DNA from: Listeria floridensis FSL S10-1187 | GTDB lineage: Bacteria; Bacillota; Bacilli; Lactobacillales; Listeriaceae | Direction of reading: 5' to 3' | Assembly: GCF_000525875.1 (NCBI RefSeq) | Contig: NZ_AODF01000015.1 | Location: forward strand, 1 to 64,000 | DNA length: 64,000 nt | Shown: positions 8,993 through 18,048 of the stretch, piece by piece | How the letters are laid out: each line of letters begins with the position of its first letter | How positions within the stretch are numbered: the stretch's first letter is position 1 | The notes under the pieces: generated by a model | What the model was told of the DNA's origin: nothing | Databases searched by the model: none | The model's input: the letters and a program-made list of their open reading frames with translations, nothing else | Made by a program: the position numbers and the translations under genes

Positions 8993-11194
8993 ATGTCTGA
9001 AAAACAAGTCTTCACGACTGAGCTTGCGGGCAAAACGCTTGCAATTGAAGTAGGCCAGCTGGCTAAACAAGCGAGCGGAGCGGCAATGGTTCGTTTCGGG
9101 GATACAGCGGTTTTAACTGCGGCTGTCGGATCGAAAAAACCAAGACCGGGTGACTTTTTCCCGCTTACAGTGAACTATGAAGAAAAAATGTACTCTGTTG
9201 GTAAAGTACCAGGTGGATTTTTAAAACGCGAAGGGCGTCCAAGTGACCGTGCAACACTTACGGCTCGCTTAATTGATCGTCCGATTCGACCGCTCTTTGC
9301 AGAAGGATTTCGTAATGAGGTTCAAATTACATCTACGGTTTTCAGTGTAGAACAAGATTGCTCGCCTGAAATGGCTGCAATGCTTGGTTCTTCTATTTCG
9401 CTTTGCATCTCAGATATTCCGTTTGACGGACCAATTGCAGGAGTTGAAGTGGGTCGTGTTGATGGTGAATACATCATCAATCCAACAATGGAACAAGCCG
9501 AGAAAAGCGATATCTCGCTAACGGTTGCCGGAACTTATGATGCAATCAATATGGTAGAAGCTGGTGCGAAAGAAGTATCAGAAGAAGCTATGCTTGAAGC
9601 GATCATGTTTGGTCATGAAGAAATTAAACGCCTTTGCAAATTCCAAGAAGAAATTGTAAAAGCAGTTGGGAAAGAAAAACGTGAAATCGAACTTTTCGTA
9701 ACTGACCCTGAACTTGAAAGAGAAGTGAAGGCTGTCAGCGAAGCGAAAATGAAACAAGCGATTCAAACAGAAGAGAAAAAAGCACGTGAAGCAGCTATTG
9801 ACGCTGTGAAGGAAGAAGTGCTTGAAAGCTATAAGGTAAAAGAACTGGAAAATGAAGAAGATGTGTTGGATGAAGTCGCACAAATTCTTGAAATCATTGA
9901 AAAAGATGAAATGCGTCGTTTGATTTCGCAGGAAAAAATCCGTCCAGACGGCCGTAAAGTGGATGAAATTCGTCCGCTGTCTTCTGAAGTGGGACTACTT
10001 CCTCGCGTTCATGGTTCAGGTCTTTTTACGCGTGGACAAACGCAAGCACTGAGTGTTTGTACGCTTGCACCACTGCGTGAACACCAAATTATTGATGGGC
10101 TTGGTGCCGAAGAATATAAGCGTTTCATGCATCATTATAACTTCCCACAATTCAGTGTGGGCGAAACTGGACCGCGTCGTGGACCAGGACGTCGTGAAAT
10201 CGGGCATGGAGCTTTAGGCGAGCGTGCACTTTCCTATGTTATTCCAGATGAAGAATCATTCCCGTATACAGTGCGTCTTGTATCGGAAGTGCTTGAATCA
10301 AACGGATCAAGTTCGCAAGCAAGTATTTGCGGATCGACACTTGCTCTTATGGATGCTGGTGTGCCGATCAAGGCACCTGTTGCTGGTATTGCAATGGGGC
10401 TTGTGAAGCTCGGTGAAGATTACACGATCCTTTCCGACATTCAAGGAATGGAAGATCATTTCGGGGATATGGACTTTAAAGTGGCAGGAACACGTGATGG
10501 TATTACAGCGCTACAAATGGATATCAAAATTGATGGTTTAAGCCGTCAAATTTTAGAGGAAGCTCTTACGCAGGCAAAAGCTGGACGTCTTCACATTCTT
10601 GAGCACTTAATGACAACAATCAGTGCACCACGTGAGCATCTATCAGCATATGCACCGAAAATCATGACGATGCATATTAAAGAAGAAAAAATCAAGGATG
10701 TTATTGGACCTGGTGGAAAACAAATCAACCAAATTATCGATGAAACTGGCGTGAAAATTGATATTGAACAGGACGGAACAATCTACATTGCGTCGCAGGA
10801 TGAAGCGATGAACAAAAAAGCAATGGCGATTATTGAAGACATCGTGCGCGAAGTTCAGGTTGGTGAAATTTACACTGGTAAAGTACGCCGAATTGAAAAA
10901 TTTGGTGCGTTTGTGGAACTCTTTAAGGGTACTGATGGACTTGTGCATATTTCGGAACTTGCTTATGAACGAGTGGGCAAGGTAGAGGACGTACTTAAAC
11001 TTGGCGACGAAGTAACGGTTAAAGTGATCGAAGTCGATAATCAAGGCCGTGTGAACTTGTCACGTAAGGCGTTACTTGAAAAACCAGAAGGCTATGAAGA
11101 GAAGAAGCCTCGTGATAACAAAGATTTTAAAGGACGGGGAAATGGCGGAAATGATCGTCCGCGCAAACCTCGGTTTAATAAAGAAGATAAATAA
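8993..11194 (+). CDS. pnp: polyribonucleotide nucleotidyltransferase (PNPase)
   Basis: This 733-residue 3'-5' phosphorolytic exoribonuclease works in mRNA decay and, in Gram-positives, in degradosome-type complexes. Domain order: first RNase PH domain (residues about 10-140, [37 protein letters not shown]), helical domain, second RNase PH domain with [20 protein letters not shown] and the catalytic region [23 protein letters not shown] domain with [12 protein letters not shown], and S1 domain ([15 protein letters not shown]). The tail is basic and G/R/N-rich. The ATG at 8993 follows AAAAGGAG. The terminator at 11193 ends it. Confidence 0.98.
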   Translation: MSEKQVFTTELAGKTLAIEVGQLAKQASGAAMVRFGDTAVLTAAVGSKKPRPGDFFPLTVNYEEKMYSVGKVPGGFLKREGRPSDRATLTARLIDRPIRPLFAEGFRNEVQITSTVFSVEQDCSPEMAAMLGSSISLCISDIPFDGPIAGVEVGRVDGEYIINPTMEQAEKSDISLTVAGTYDAINMVEAGAKEVSEEAMLEAIMFGHEEIKRLCKFQEEIVKAVGKEKREIELFVTDPELEREVKAVSEAKMKQAIQTEEKKAREAAIDAVKEEVLESYKVKELENEEDVLDEVAQILEIIEKDEMRRLISQEKIRPDGRKVDEIRPLSSEVGLLPRVHGSGLFTRGQTQALSVCTLAPLREHQIIDGLGAEEYKRFMHHYNFPQFSVGETGPRRGPGRREIGHGALGERALSYVIPDEESFPYTVRLVSEVLESNGSSSQASICGSTLALMDAGVPIKAPVAGIAMGLVKLGEDYTILSDIQGMEDHFGDMDFKVAGTRDGITALQMDIKIDGLSRQILEEALTQAKAGRLHILEHLMTTISAPREHLSAYAPKIMTMHIKEEKIKDVIGPGGKQINQIIDETGVKIDIEQDGTIYIASQDEAMNKKAMAIIEDIVREVQVGEIYTGKVRRIEKFGAFVELFKGTDGLVHISELAYERVGKVEDVLKLGDEVTVKVIEVDNQGRVNLSRKALLEKPEGYEEKKPRDNKDFKGRGNGGNDRPRKPRFNKEDK

Positions 11195-11226
11195 AAAAGA
11201 TTGCCCGGTGAGGGCAATCTTTTTTA
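11193..11226. terminator. bidirectional terminator between pnp and the opposing gene
   Basis: The stem AAAAAAGATTGCCC (11193-11206) pairs with its complement (11212-11225), with A and T runs at both ends, so it can serve both strands. Confidence 0.9.
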
Positions 11227-11698
11227 TTTGTGTGCTAATTTTTTAGCGATTTGATCATACGTCATTTTATTCGTTACTTCATAAGAGCCGTCACGAATAT
11301 ATTTTTCGTAGTTATTTTGCTTTAAGAACTTCTCAAATTCGGTTGCACTTTTAACAATGCCGTTTTTCTCAAGATCTTGACTTGCTTTTGACGAAGGATC
11401 GCCTTTTGCAATTACTAGTTTGTATTTTTTAACTTCGTTTTTCTTTTGTTCAGCTAAGCGTTTTTCTTCTGCTGCTTTGTTTTTCTCAAGTTCTTGTTCA
11501 GCTAGCAGTTTTTCATATTTTTTCTTCCATGTATCGCTGTTTTCTTTTGAGGTTGTTGTTTCAGTCTTTTGCTTTTGTTTCTGTTTTCTTGGTTTCGACA
11601 GCAGCATCCGTTTTTGTAGTAAAGAATTGGTTGAAAACAAACAATACTGCTGCTGAGATTAAGAGACCAACAGCAATCATCCTTAAATTGTTCTTCAA
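11224..11698 (-). CDS. small membrane-anchored YceG/MltG-like protein (frameshifted as read)
   Basis: The gene is read from TTG at 11698 (AAAGGAG 8 bases upstream). It begins with one membrane helix (LRMIAVGLLISAAVLFVFNQFF), then a long charged K/E/Q coiled-coil-like spacer. It ends in a segment KYKLVIAKGDPSSKASQDLE ... TYDQIAKKLAHK that resembles the small LysM-like/YceG N-terminal part of MltG lytic transglycosylases. The catalytic MltG domain is absent, so a transglycosylase activity should not be assumed. The frame shifts in the A/K-rich part near 11584-11587 (A4 on the coding strand, one base too many). B. subtilis has a similar small protein (YqzC), but I recall this only loosely. Function unknown. 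Confidence 0.6.
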
Positions 11699-11738
11699 AG
11701 GGTGTGCTCCTTTCTCGCCATGTTTTATTCAATTGGAA

Positions 11739-12113
11739 TTAATGTTCCAAGTATTCCTCGATAATTTGTTCCACTTCTTCTCTTGGAAGCGCGATTTGTT
11801 CGACGATTTCATCTGTTGCAATTCCTGTTGTATAAAGAGTGATTACTTGTTTTTTAAGCAAATCTTTCATTTTCGGACTCAAATCTGTACTTTCTTCCGT
11901 TTCAGCAGGAAGATCGGTAGTTTGTCCGTTTTCAGGATTCATCAACTTTTCAAGCGCTGAAACACGCTTTTTCAACTCGTAGTTTTCATGCATGAGCTGT
12001 GAAGCTACTTCTTCAAGTTCTGTTTCTAATTGTTTGTTATCGCCTTTTTGCATAAAAGAAAGAACAAAAAGCGCAATCGCCGCAACAAGAAGGATAATAA
12101 TTACGACTGTCAT
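11739..12113 (-). CDS. small membrane protein with coiled coil, function unknown
   Basis: This encodes 124 residues. The N terminus is one hydrophobic helix (TVVIIILLVAAIALFVLSFM), followed by a heptad-like coiled coil (about residues 25-60, LETELEEVASQLMHENYELK) and an acidic linker. The C-terminal helix-turn-helix-like part reads YTTGIATDEIVEQIALPREE, which looks like the DUF6115 type seen in Firmicutes. The start is ATG 12113 with AGAGGTG upstream. It precedes the MltG-like gene on the same strand by 40 bases. I cannot name a function. Confidence 0.7.
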   Translation of the reverse strand: MTVVIIILLVAAIALFVLSFMQKGDNKQLETELEEVASQLMHENYELKKRVSALEKLMNPENGQTTDLPAETEESTDLSPKMKDLLKKQVITLYTTGIATDEIVEQIALPREEVEQIIEEYLEH

Positions 12114-12231
12114 TATGGAGTAACACCTCTTTTCCCTATACTTCTACCTTCTATTTATAACACAAAGATAAGCCCTTGGCTATGGAAATTGCGTTTTGTA
12201 AAGAAATTAAAAAGAAAAGTGTCGCCCGACC

Positions 12232-12260
12232 TTGCAGAAATGCGGGAAAGATGATATCAT
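12232..12260 (+). promoter_or_regulatory. promoter of rpmG
   Basis: TTGCAG (12232-12237), a 17-bp spacer and TATCAT (12255-12260) with an upstream TG (extended -10). It lies 48 bases before rpmG. Confidence 0.65.
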
Positions 12261-12307
12261 TATACAGGTTATTAAATAATCTTTCATGCAGATTTGGAGG
12301 GAAAAAG

Positions 12308-12457
12308 ATGCGCGTAAATATTACTTTAGAGTGCACTGAATGTGGTGATCGTAATTACATTACGACTAAAAATAAACGTGAAAATCCTGAACGTATTGAA
12401 CTAAAAAAATATTGTCCAAGATTACGCCGTGTAACTTTGCACCGCGAAACGAAGTAA
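12308..12457 (+). CDS. rpmG: 50S ribosomal protein L33
   Basis: These 49 residues are the normal L33 length: [20 protein letters not shown], then [20 protein letters not shown]. The first zinc-ribbon pair is intact (CTEC), but the second pair keeps only one cysteine (CPRL instead of CPxC). It is therefore between the zinc-binding (C+) and non-zinc (C-) paralogue types. Bacteria of this group often carry C+ and C- L33 copies that swap under zinc limitation. The ATG at 12308 follows GGAGGG. Confidence 0.95.
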   Translation: MRVNITLECTECGDRNYITTKNKRENPERIELKKYCPRLRRVTLHRETK

Positions 12458-12483
12458 GCAGCAGATTTTCCTGTTGCTTTTTT
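12456..12483 (+). terminator. intrinsic terminator after rpmG
   Basis: A 9-bp stem, AAGCAGCAG (12456-12464) with CTGTTGCTT (12471-12479), one G-T pair, is followed by a T-rich tract. Confidence 0.65.
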
Positions 12484-12505
12484 CCTTTTAGGGAGGAGTT
12501 TGAAG

Positions 12506-13045
12506 ATGGATAAAACAGAACTCAGAAAAGAAACGTTGAAACGCTTGGAAAGTCTTGAAAAAAAGGATCATAAAGAGAAGTCGGATCAGCTTGCATCCCT
12601 TCTTTTCCAAACCGAGCAATGGAAGCGCGCTCATACGATAGGGATTACGTTGTCTCGCTATCCAGAAATTAATACAGAAACCATTATTTTAAAAGCATGG
12701 GAAGCAGGAAAAACAACAGCAATTCCAGAAACAATCTATCCGGGGAACAAGATGCAGTTTCGTAAGTATCAAAAAGGAGACCGGCTGATTCGTAAAAAGT
12801 TTGATTTGCTTGAACCTAATAGTGAAGCAGAACTCATTCCAAAGAAAAAATTGGATCTTTTGATCGTCCCTGGTGTGTTATTTAACTCCGAGGGGTATCG
12901 GATTGGTTTTGGAGGAGGATTCTATGATCGCTTTTTAACAGATTTTTCTGGCGATACGATCTCACTGCTTTTTTCAGAACAGCTTAGCCGAGAAATAATT
13001 CCTGAAGCCCATGATATCCCCGTTAAAAAGCTGCTTTCAGTTTAA
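12506..13045 (+). CDS. 5-formyltetrahydrofolate cyclo-ligase family protein
   Basis: This 179-residue protein converts 5-formyl-THF to 5,10-methenyl-THF with ATP. The sequence has the N-terminal basic helix, then TIGITLSRYPEINTETII, and the ATP/folate signature LLIVPGVLFNSEGYRIGFGG with GGFYDRFL, which defines the family (YqgN in B. subtilis). The ATG at 12506 fits GGGAGGAG; a TTG two codons upstream is too close to that site. In Listeria and Bacillus it stands between rpmG and the rhomboid gene, as here. Confidence 0.94.
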   Translation: MDKTELRKETLKRLESLEKKDHKEKSDQLASLLFQTEQWKRAHTIGITLSRYPEINTETIILKAWEAGKTTAIPETIYPGNKMQFRKYQKGDRLIRKKFDLLEPNSEAELIPKKKLDLLIVPGVLFNSEGYRIGFGGGFYDRFLTDFSGDTISLLFSEQLSREIIPEAHDIPVKKLLSV

Positions 13046-13072
13046 TAAAAAGAGATTGTGATAAAAATTCTT

Positions 13073-13109
13073 AAAAACAGGTTCTGTTGTTTACAACGCC
13101 TGTTTTTTT
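13073..13109 (+). terminator. intrinsic terminator after the formyl-THF cycloligase gene
   Basis: AAAAACAGG (13073-13081) pairs with CCTGTTTTT (13099-13107), with an inner GTTGT/ACAAC stem and a following T run. A TATAAT hexamer at 13125-13130 may be the -10 of gluP, but no good -35 is seen. Confidence 0.8.
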
Positions 13110-13160
13110 GCGTATAGTAGTAAATATAATTGGCAAATTCGATAGAAAGCAGGGAATCTT

Positions 13161-14714
13161 TTGAGTCTCCAAGAAAACTATATTTTCTGGCGGTTAACTA
13201 ACTATTTTTTAGAGCAAGAAAACTATCGCTTGATTCACCTTCATGAAGAAAAGCACGAACTCTGGTTAGAAAATCCCAGCCAAAAAACACGTCCTGTGAT
13301 ACGCATTCAAATTCGTGAACTCGGATGGACGAGTGTTGTAGAAAGGGACGTCAGTCACACATTTACGGTGGCCGAAAATCTTCGCAAACAGATGGGGGCA
13401 ACGAATCTTCAGGTCGCCAACATTTATATTACACCTTTTGTTCCTGTGGGTGAACATGGGTTATTTCAAGATAAAGTTCAAAATGAAACTGAAAAAATTA
13501 CAATTCAAAACCTGCTTGTGTCATCTGAGCAGCTTAACGACCATTTAGAAGCACTTGAAGAAAAACTTCAAATACCTAGAGGCACTTTCCATGTCGAAAA
13601 TGAAATTACAGATGATCTGGTTGTTAATGAACGTCAATCAGTAATCACATACATTACAAAGAAAGTAAACGATGAAGAACAAAAAGCCCGTACAACCAAG
13701 CCATTCGTTACCTACACATTTATTTTGATGCAAATGCTTTACTTTATTTGGGTCTTTTTAAAAGACAGCCAACTTAGCACATATTCATTGGTAGAGTGGG
13801 GAGCCAAGTTTAATCCGCTGATCTATGAAGGTGAATGGTGGCGTTTCATTTCACCGATCTTTTTACACACAGGTTTTATGCACATTGCGGCCAACTGTTT
13901 AATGCTTTATATTGTCGGTCCGTGGGCAGAACGATTGTACGGCAGATGGCGTTATGCTGTCATTCTGCTGCTTGGCGGTATTGCAGGAAACATTGCAGGT
14001 TTTGCGCTAAATAATAATGTGGCGGTCGGATCAAGTACTGCCGTGTTCGCTCTATTTGGCTGTCTGCTCTATGTGGTTGTGTTAAAACCGCACCTTTATG
14101 CTAAAACGATTGGTGTAAATATTGCTGTATTAGTTGGAATTAATCTTGTACTTGACTTATTTATGCCAAACATTGATTTAGCTGGGCATGTCGGCGGGCT
14201 TGTTGGTGGATTTTTCTTAGCAGGTGTTCTTTCTCTACCGCAGCAATACTTTAATCTTCGACGTGGGCTGTATGGAGCCGCTGTTATCATTTTGGCAGGA
14301 TTGTTTCTGTTCATGGGATTCAATCGTTCAGATGATGAAGCAGATCCGGCTCTTTCAAATGGTGTAGCTCAATACTACTTGCAAAAAGGTAAGCCTAAAG
14401 AAGCAGACAAGATTTTCCGTTATTTGGATGAAAGCGGCAATGCAGATGAATACAGTAATACGCTCATGGCAGGACAAGCGCTACAAAAGCAAGACTTTGG
14501 TGAAGCGAAGAAAAGAGCTTCAGAGGCTGTTTTCTTGAATAATGAACTGCCGCAGCCACATTATATCTTAGCTGTTTGTTATATGCGTGAGGGAAATCAT
14601 AAGGAAGCATTGAAGCAGGCTGAACTGGCTAAAAATCTATCTTCAGAAAAAGTGTATCAAGATTTTTATAACGAGCTCCAAAAAAATATGCAAAAGCAAG
14701 AGGGATCATTATGA
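13161..14714 (+). CDS. gluP: rhomboid family intramembrane serine protease with TPR tail
   Basis: This 517-residue membrane protease is of the GluP (YqgP) type. Residues 1-180 form a soluble N-terminal domain. The rhomboid core of about six to seven helices follows, with HTGFMHIAANCLMLYIVGPW (the L1-loop/HxxxN region), the catalytic serine in GSSTAVFALFG near residue 291 and the catalytic histidine in AGHVGGLVGG near residue 343. The C-terminal part (from about 390) has two or three TPR-like helices. In B. subtilis YqgP acts in membrane protein quality control and cleaves the magnesium transporter MgtE; that substrate is not shown here. The start is TTG 13161 behind CAGGGA. It overlaps yqgQ by 4 bases. 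Confidence 0.95.
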   Translation: MSLQENYIFWRLTNYFLEQENYRLIHLHEEKHELWLENPSQKTRPVIRIQIRELGWTSVVERDVSHTFTVAENLRKQMGATNLQVANIYITPFVPVGEHGLFQDKVQNETEKITIQNLLVSSEQLNDHLEALEEKLQIPRGTFHVENEITDDLVVNERQSVITYITKKVNDEEQKARTTKPFVTYTFILMQMLYFIWVFLKDSQLSTYSLVEWGAKFNPLIYEGEWWRFISPIFLHTGFMHIAANCLMLYIVGPWAERLYGRWRYAVILLLGGIAGNIAGFALNNNVAVGSSTAVFALFGCLLYVVVLKPHLYAKTIGVNIAVLVGINLVLDLFMPNIDLAGHVGGLVGGFFLAGVLSLPQQYFNLRRGLYGAAVIILAGLFLFMGFNRSDDEADPALSNGVAQYYLQKGKPKEADKIFRYLDESGNADEYSNTLMAGQALQKQDFGEAKKRASEAVFLNNELPQPHYILAVCYMREGNHKEALKQAELAKNLSSEKVYQDFYNELQKNMQKQEGSL

Positions 14715-14926
14715 ATTCAGTGTATGATGTCGCGCAGCTGTTGAAGAAATATGGCATCATCGTTTATTTGGGAAAGCGCGAGTATGATATTGAAATGATG
14801 GAACATGAGTTGACCGAACTTTTCAAGCATCAAATGATTGAACGTGAAAGATATGCACGTGCACGAAGCATATTAAAACAAGAACTAATCAAGGAACAAA
14901 AGAAAAACAGCCATTCTGGGCAGTGA
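14711..14926 (+). CDS. yqgQ: YqgQ family protein (DUF910)
   Basis: This 71-residue three-helix protein is of the DUF910/YqgQ family. The sequence has SVYDVAQLLKKYGIIVYLGK, then REYDIEMMEHELTELFKHQM, matching the family along its whole length. A role in nucleic acid binding has been proposed from structure only. The start overlaps the gluP stop (ATGA). The gene lies between gluP and glcK exactly as in Bacillus, so it is probably part of one transcript with both. Confidence 0.92.
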   Translation: MNSVYDVAQLLKKYGIIVYLGKREYDIEMMEHELTELFKHQMIERERYARARSILKQELIKEQKKNSHSGQ

Positions 14927-14945
14927 GTAGAAGGAGCAAGTCGAA

Positions 14946-15917
14946 ATGGAAAAGAAATTAATCGGTGTTGATTTAGGTGGAACTACAGCAAAGATTGCGA
15001 TTTTGACAAAAGAAGGCGAAATTCAAGAAAAATGGAGTATCAAAACTGATATTTCGGATAACGGGTCGCATATTGTTCGTGATATTGGTGATAGCATTAA
15101 TCAGAAGTTGACAGACTTACAGATTGATAACGACGAATTTTATGGGATCGGCTTTGGTACTCCTGGAACAGTCAACTATGAAACTGGCACTGTTAAAGGT
15201 GCATATAATTTAAATTGGGTCGAAGAACAACCGGTTTCAGAAGACTTAAAACGATTAACAGGTCTTGATATTGCTCTTGATAACGATGCAAATGTAGCTG
15301 CACTTGGTGAGCGCTGGAAAGGTGCTGGTGAAGGCGGAGCAAACGTAGTTTTTGTGACACTCGGAACAGGCGTCGGTGGTGGTATCTTTGCAGAAGGACA
15401 AATCTTGCACGGTATTCGCGGAGCAGCTGGTGAAATTGGACACGTAACGGTCATGCCTGAAAATGGATATCAGTGTACGTGCGGAAAGAAAGGTTGCTTG
15501 GAAACTGTTGCTTCTGCGACGGGAATTGTTCGAGTTGCGAAAGATATGGCTGAACAATTTGACGACAAGTCTAAACTTGTGGAATTGATTCATGCAGATA
15601 AGAAAATCAGTTCGAAGCTAATCTTTGATTTTGAAAAAGATGGCGATCCATTTGCGAAGCAAGTAGTAGAAAAGATCTCTTTTTATTTAGCACTTGCTCT
15701 TAGCCACATCGGAAACATGTTAAATCCAGAGAAAATAATCATCGGCGGCGGTGTTTCAGCTGCGGGAGATGCTTTGCTTGATCCAGTTAAACGCCATTTT
15801 GAGACAATGGTATTCCCAACAGTACTTGAATCAACCAAAATTTCGATTGCGACACGAGGAAATGATGCTGGCGTAATTGGTGCTGCTTGGCTGGTTCTAC
15901 CAAACAGCGAAGCATAA
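14946..15917 (+). CDS. glcK: ROK family glucokinase
   Basis: This 323-residue ATP-dependent glucokinase phosphorylates glucose that enters or is released outside the PTS. It has the N-terminal phosphate motif GVDLGGTTAKIAIL, the ROK core DNDANVAALGERW, the ROK glycine-rich block VFVTLGTGVGGGIFAEGQIL, EIGHVTV, and the zinc motif CTCGKKGCLE. The ATG at 14946 follows GAAGGAG. It is the third gene of the gluP-yqgQ-glcK unit. Confidence 0.95.
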   Translation: MEKKLIGVDLGGTTAKIAILTKEGEIQEKWSIKTDISDNGSHIVRDIGDSINQKLTDLQIDNDEFYGIGFGTPGTVNYETGTVKGAYNLNWVEEQPVSEDLKRLTGLDIALDNDANVAALGERWKGAGEGGANVVFVTLGTGVGGGIFAEGQILHGIRGAAGEIGHVTVMPENGYQCTCGKKGCLETVASATGIVRVAKDMAEQFDDKSKLVELIHADKKISSKLIFDFEKDGDPFAKQVVEKISFYLALALSHIGNMLNPEKIIIGGGVSAAGDALLDPVKRHFETMVFPTVLESTKISIATRGNDAGVIGAAWLVLPNSEA

Positions 15918-16011
15918 AAACGATATTGATAGAGAGCCTCTATTCCTAAAGGGTTTTACTGTATTCTAAAAAGGGTAGTTTGTATGGTAACGAATAGAAT
16001 GGAGGCCAACG

Positions 16012-17124
16012 ATGAAAATAAATCGAATTAGTCTGTTTTTCTTTTTGTTTATCGGGGTTATTCTTGTACTATCTGGATGCCAACAAGATAATTCCGTGCA
16101 ACGACAGGAAGAAAAAAAGACCAAATCAGAAACTCAACCTATCCAATCGGTTGATATCCAGAATGGCGATTTTATTCGAACGATCGGCTGGCTTTCAAAT
16201 AATACTGTTTTGTTGCAAAAACAGACTTCTGGAAAAACATATTTGATCCGTTATCAAATTTTTTCTGGTAAAAGTAAAACTATTTTTGAAACGAGCAATA
16301 CCATATCTGAAATCAAAGTTAGTCCTGATTATGAATACTTCTTTGTTTACGCGGCTTCAAATCCAAATCAAGCAGGCTTAACTATCTATGATAGTAAAAC
16401 AGGCGATGAGATTGAACACCTAGAAATGGAGCCGCTTGCTGCTAATTTTTATTGGAATCAAGAAACGCCTGAAAAAATAATGATTGTTACTTATGAACAT
16501 GATTTCACATTTCAAGCTCATGCTTATAATTTCAAAGAAAGCACCTATGAGCCGATTCCTATTTCTTCACCGTTTGTTTCCTGGTATAGTGATCATTTTT
16601 ACTTAGAAAATCGTAAGTCAAATAAAGAGGAGTTAGGGAATCTATATTTAGAAGATACCCGATCTTGTGAAGAAGAAAGTTTGATTTTAGCAAATATCTT
16701 ACAATTTGCGACGAATCGAGATTTATTGATTACGATGGAACGTTCTAACAGAGCGGATGCTGTTACGTATGATTTTCATACTACTGGTTTTCAAACAATC
16801 TCAAAATATGAAATGCCGCGAGAATATGATGAACTCGGTACATTCATACCTTATTTTGATTTGAACTTTTCCAAGAAGATGTTTGCAAGTTTTGAGCCCT
16901 ATAAAAGTCGGAAGCTTAAAACGTTGCAAGGTGAATACAAACTTATTGTAATAAACCCTCTGACTGGTAAAAAAAGCACAGTAATGGAGTTGCTGGATAA
17001 TCGCCCGCTTCTGAGTTCGCCAAACGGCAAGTATCTGCTGTATGGTTATCAATTTGAGCGCGTCATAGATGTTAAACAAAAAAAGATGTCTGAACTAATT
17101 GTGATTCCAAGCAAAACTTATTAA
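16012..17124 (+). CDS. yqgU: YqgU-like lipoprotein, predicted beta-propeller
   Basis: This encodes 370 residues. The signal peptide is lipoprotein type: a basic start, a hydrophobic core, then LVLSGC with the lipidated cysteine at position 23. The mature part lacks enzymatic motifs and has repeated segments with S/T-P/D-Y/F turns such as IRTIGWLSNNTVLLQK and ISEIKVSPDYEYFFVYA, as expected of a WD40-like propeller. The B. subtilis gene yqgU lies between glcK and the comG operon in the same way, which supports the name. Function unknown. The ATG at 16012 follows GGAGG. No clear promoter was found in the 94-base gap after glcK. Confidence 0.75.
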   Translation: MKINRISLFFFLFIGVILVLSGCQQDNSVQRQEEKKTKSETQPIQSVDIQNGDFIRTIGWLSNNTVLLQKQTSGKTYLIRYQIFSGKSKTIFETSNTISEIKVSPDYEYFFVYAASNPNQAGLTIYDSKTGDEIEHLEMEPLAANFYWNQETPEKIMIVTYEHDFTFQAHAYNFKESTYEPIPISSPFVSWYSDHFYLENRKSNKEELGNLYLEDTRSCEEESLILANILQFATNRDLLITMERSNRADAVTYDFHTTGFQTISKYEMPREYDELGTFIPYFDLNFSKKMFASFEPYKSRKLKTLQGEYKLIVINPLTGKKSTVMELLDNRPLLSSPNGKYLLYGYQFERVIDVKQKKMSELIVIPSKTY

Positions 17125-17134
17125 ATTAGGAAAT

Positions 17135-17178
17135 CCGAGCAGTCAAGTTGAAAACGGCTTGACAGCTCGGTTTTTTTT
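17135..17178. terminator. terminator between the yqgU-like gene and comGG
   Basis: CCGAGCAGTCAAG (17135-17147) pairs with CTTGACAGCTCGG (17158-17170), one mismatch, and is followed by T8 on the + strand. Strong for the + gene; on the - strand the following tract is weak. Confidence 0.85.
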
Positions 17179-17339
17179 ATGATGATAAATCTCTTGAGAT
17201 GACATAGTGATAGTAGGATTGCCAACTTTTTTCAAAGCTTATTTGGCGATTAAATAAGCTAATAGCTGAAGAAAAAATTAATTAAAGTTAGGGATAATAG
17301 CATGAGTGTGAGTACAAGTGTGAATCCGTTATGGTTCAT
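17177..17339 (-). CDS. comGG: ComGG-like minor pseudopilin, short and frameshifted as read
   Basis: The last gene of the comG operon is too broken for a simple ORF list. ATG 17339 follows TAGGATGTG at the end of comGF. It reads MNHNGFTLVLTLMLLSLTLI, a prepilin-like N terminus with the G-F-T-L segment. The frame then breaks at T6 on the coding strand (A6 at 17272-17277). Removing one base continues as SLFNRQISFEKSWQSYYHYV to a TAA at 17177-17179, about 53 residues in all. That is shorter than the ComGG proteins I know (around 100 residues or more), so a second error or a real truncation is possible. It is named from position and the prepilin-like start only. Confidence 0.5.
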
Positions 17340-17351
17340 AAAAAACACATC

Positions 17352-17801
17352 CTAAAGAGGCATTTTTGTTTGTAAAAAATGATGATCGTTAAAAGAAACA
17401 GCAACTTCAATAAATTTAGAGCGAGATAAGATTTGAAAATCTTCTATATCAGTCAGAACAGTTTCATGCCCGTGACCATCAACTTGTTTGCGCACAATTG
17501 ATTTATACTGAGAATAACAGGTTTCTTTATCCATGTCAGTAGCAATAAAACAAAAGCCATGAGGGAGTATTTTAGAAAGCTGCTGACCACTGCGTTCTTC
17601 GTGAAGTTGTTTTAAGAAGATGTGCCACTCTGATGAAGCTTTAATGTGACTAGCTGAAATAATTCGATTTTCTGCTTGCAGGACTAGAGGAGCTAATGTG
17701 AGGACGGAAGCAACTGTGAAAAGAGACAAAAGAGCTTCTATTAATGTAAAACCATTGCTAGCGGGCAGAAATGCATGTTTGATTTTTTTGGGATGTGCCA
17801 C
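17352..17801 (-). CDS. comGF: competence pseudopilin ComGF
   Basis: This encodes about 149 residues from GTG 17801 (a TTG at 17825 is in frame but has no ribosome site; AAGGCAGG fits the GTG). A short basic leader ends in the type IV prepilin cleavage motif NGFTLIEALLSLFTVASVL, so ComC prepilin peptidase should cut after the glycine. The rest is the ComGF-type soluble domain with CFIATDMDKETCYSQY and a C-terminal QILSRSKFIEVAVSF. It overlaps the end of comGE. A minor pseudopilin of the DNA-uptake apparatus. Confidence 0.85.
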   Translation of the reverse strand: MAHPKKIKHAFLPASNGFTLIEALLSLFTVASVLTLAPLVLQAENRIISASHIKASSEWHIFLKQLHEERSGQQLSKILPHGFCFIATDMDKETCYSQYKSIVRKQVDGHGHETVLTDIEDFQILSRSKFIEVAVSFNDHHFLQTKMPL

Positions 17802-18048
17802 AAATAATTCGCCTGCCTTCTTCAAGTTTCAACTCAATTTTATAATCGGCTGTAGTAGATTGATGTTGGACACCTTGGTAAATCTGTATTTCGCTATGCA
17901 TATTTTGCAGTAAAAGAGTAAAATCTTTTTCTTTGTCTAATTGTTGAATCATGCCAAGCATAAGCGGAAAAAGAAATGTACAGATAAGTAAAAGAATACT
18001 TAAAGACAGTAAACTTTCAATTAGTGAAAAACCATTAATTTTCTTCAA
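17758..18048 (-). CDS. comGE: competence pseudopilin ComGE
   Basis: This 96-residue protein starts at TTG 18048 with AGGAAG upstream. It begins KKINGFSLIESLLSLSIL, a type IV prepilin N terminus with the G-F cleavage site and the conserved glutamate at +5. The length and position, between comGD (overlap 14 bases) and comGF, fit ComGE. It should be processed by ComC and act with ComGC in the transformation pseudopilus. Confidence 0.85.
   Translation of the reverse strand: MKKINGFSLIESLLSLSILLLICTFLFPLMLGMIQQLDKEKDFTLLLQNMHSEIQIYQGVQHQSTTADYKIELKLEEGRRIICGTSQKNQTCISAR

Noticed and set aside
13108-13130. gluP promoter from TTGCGT and TATAAT
   Set aside because: The hexamers are only 11 bases apart, too close for a sigma-A promoter.
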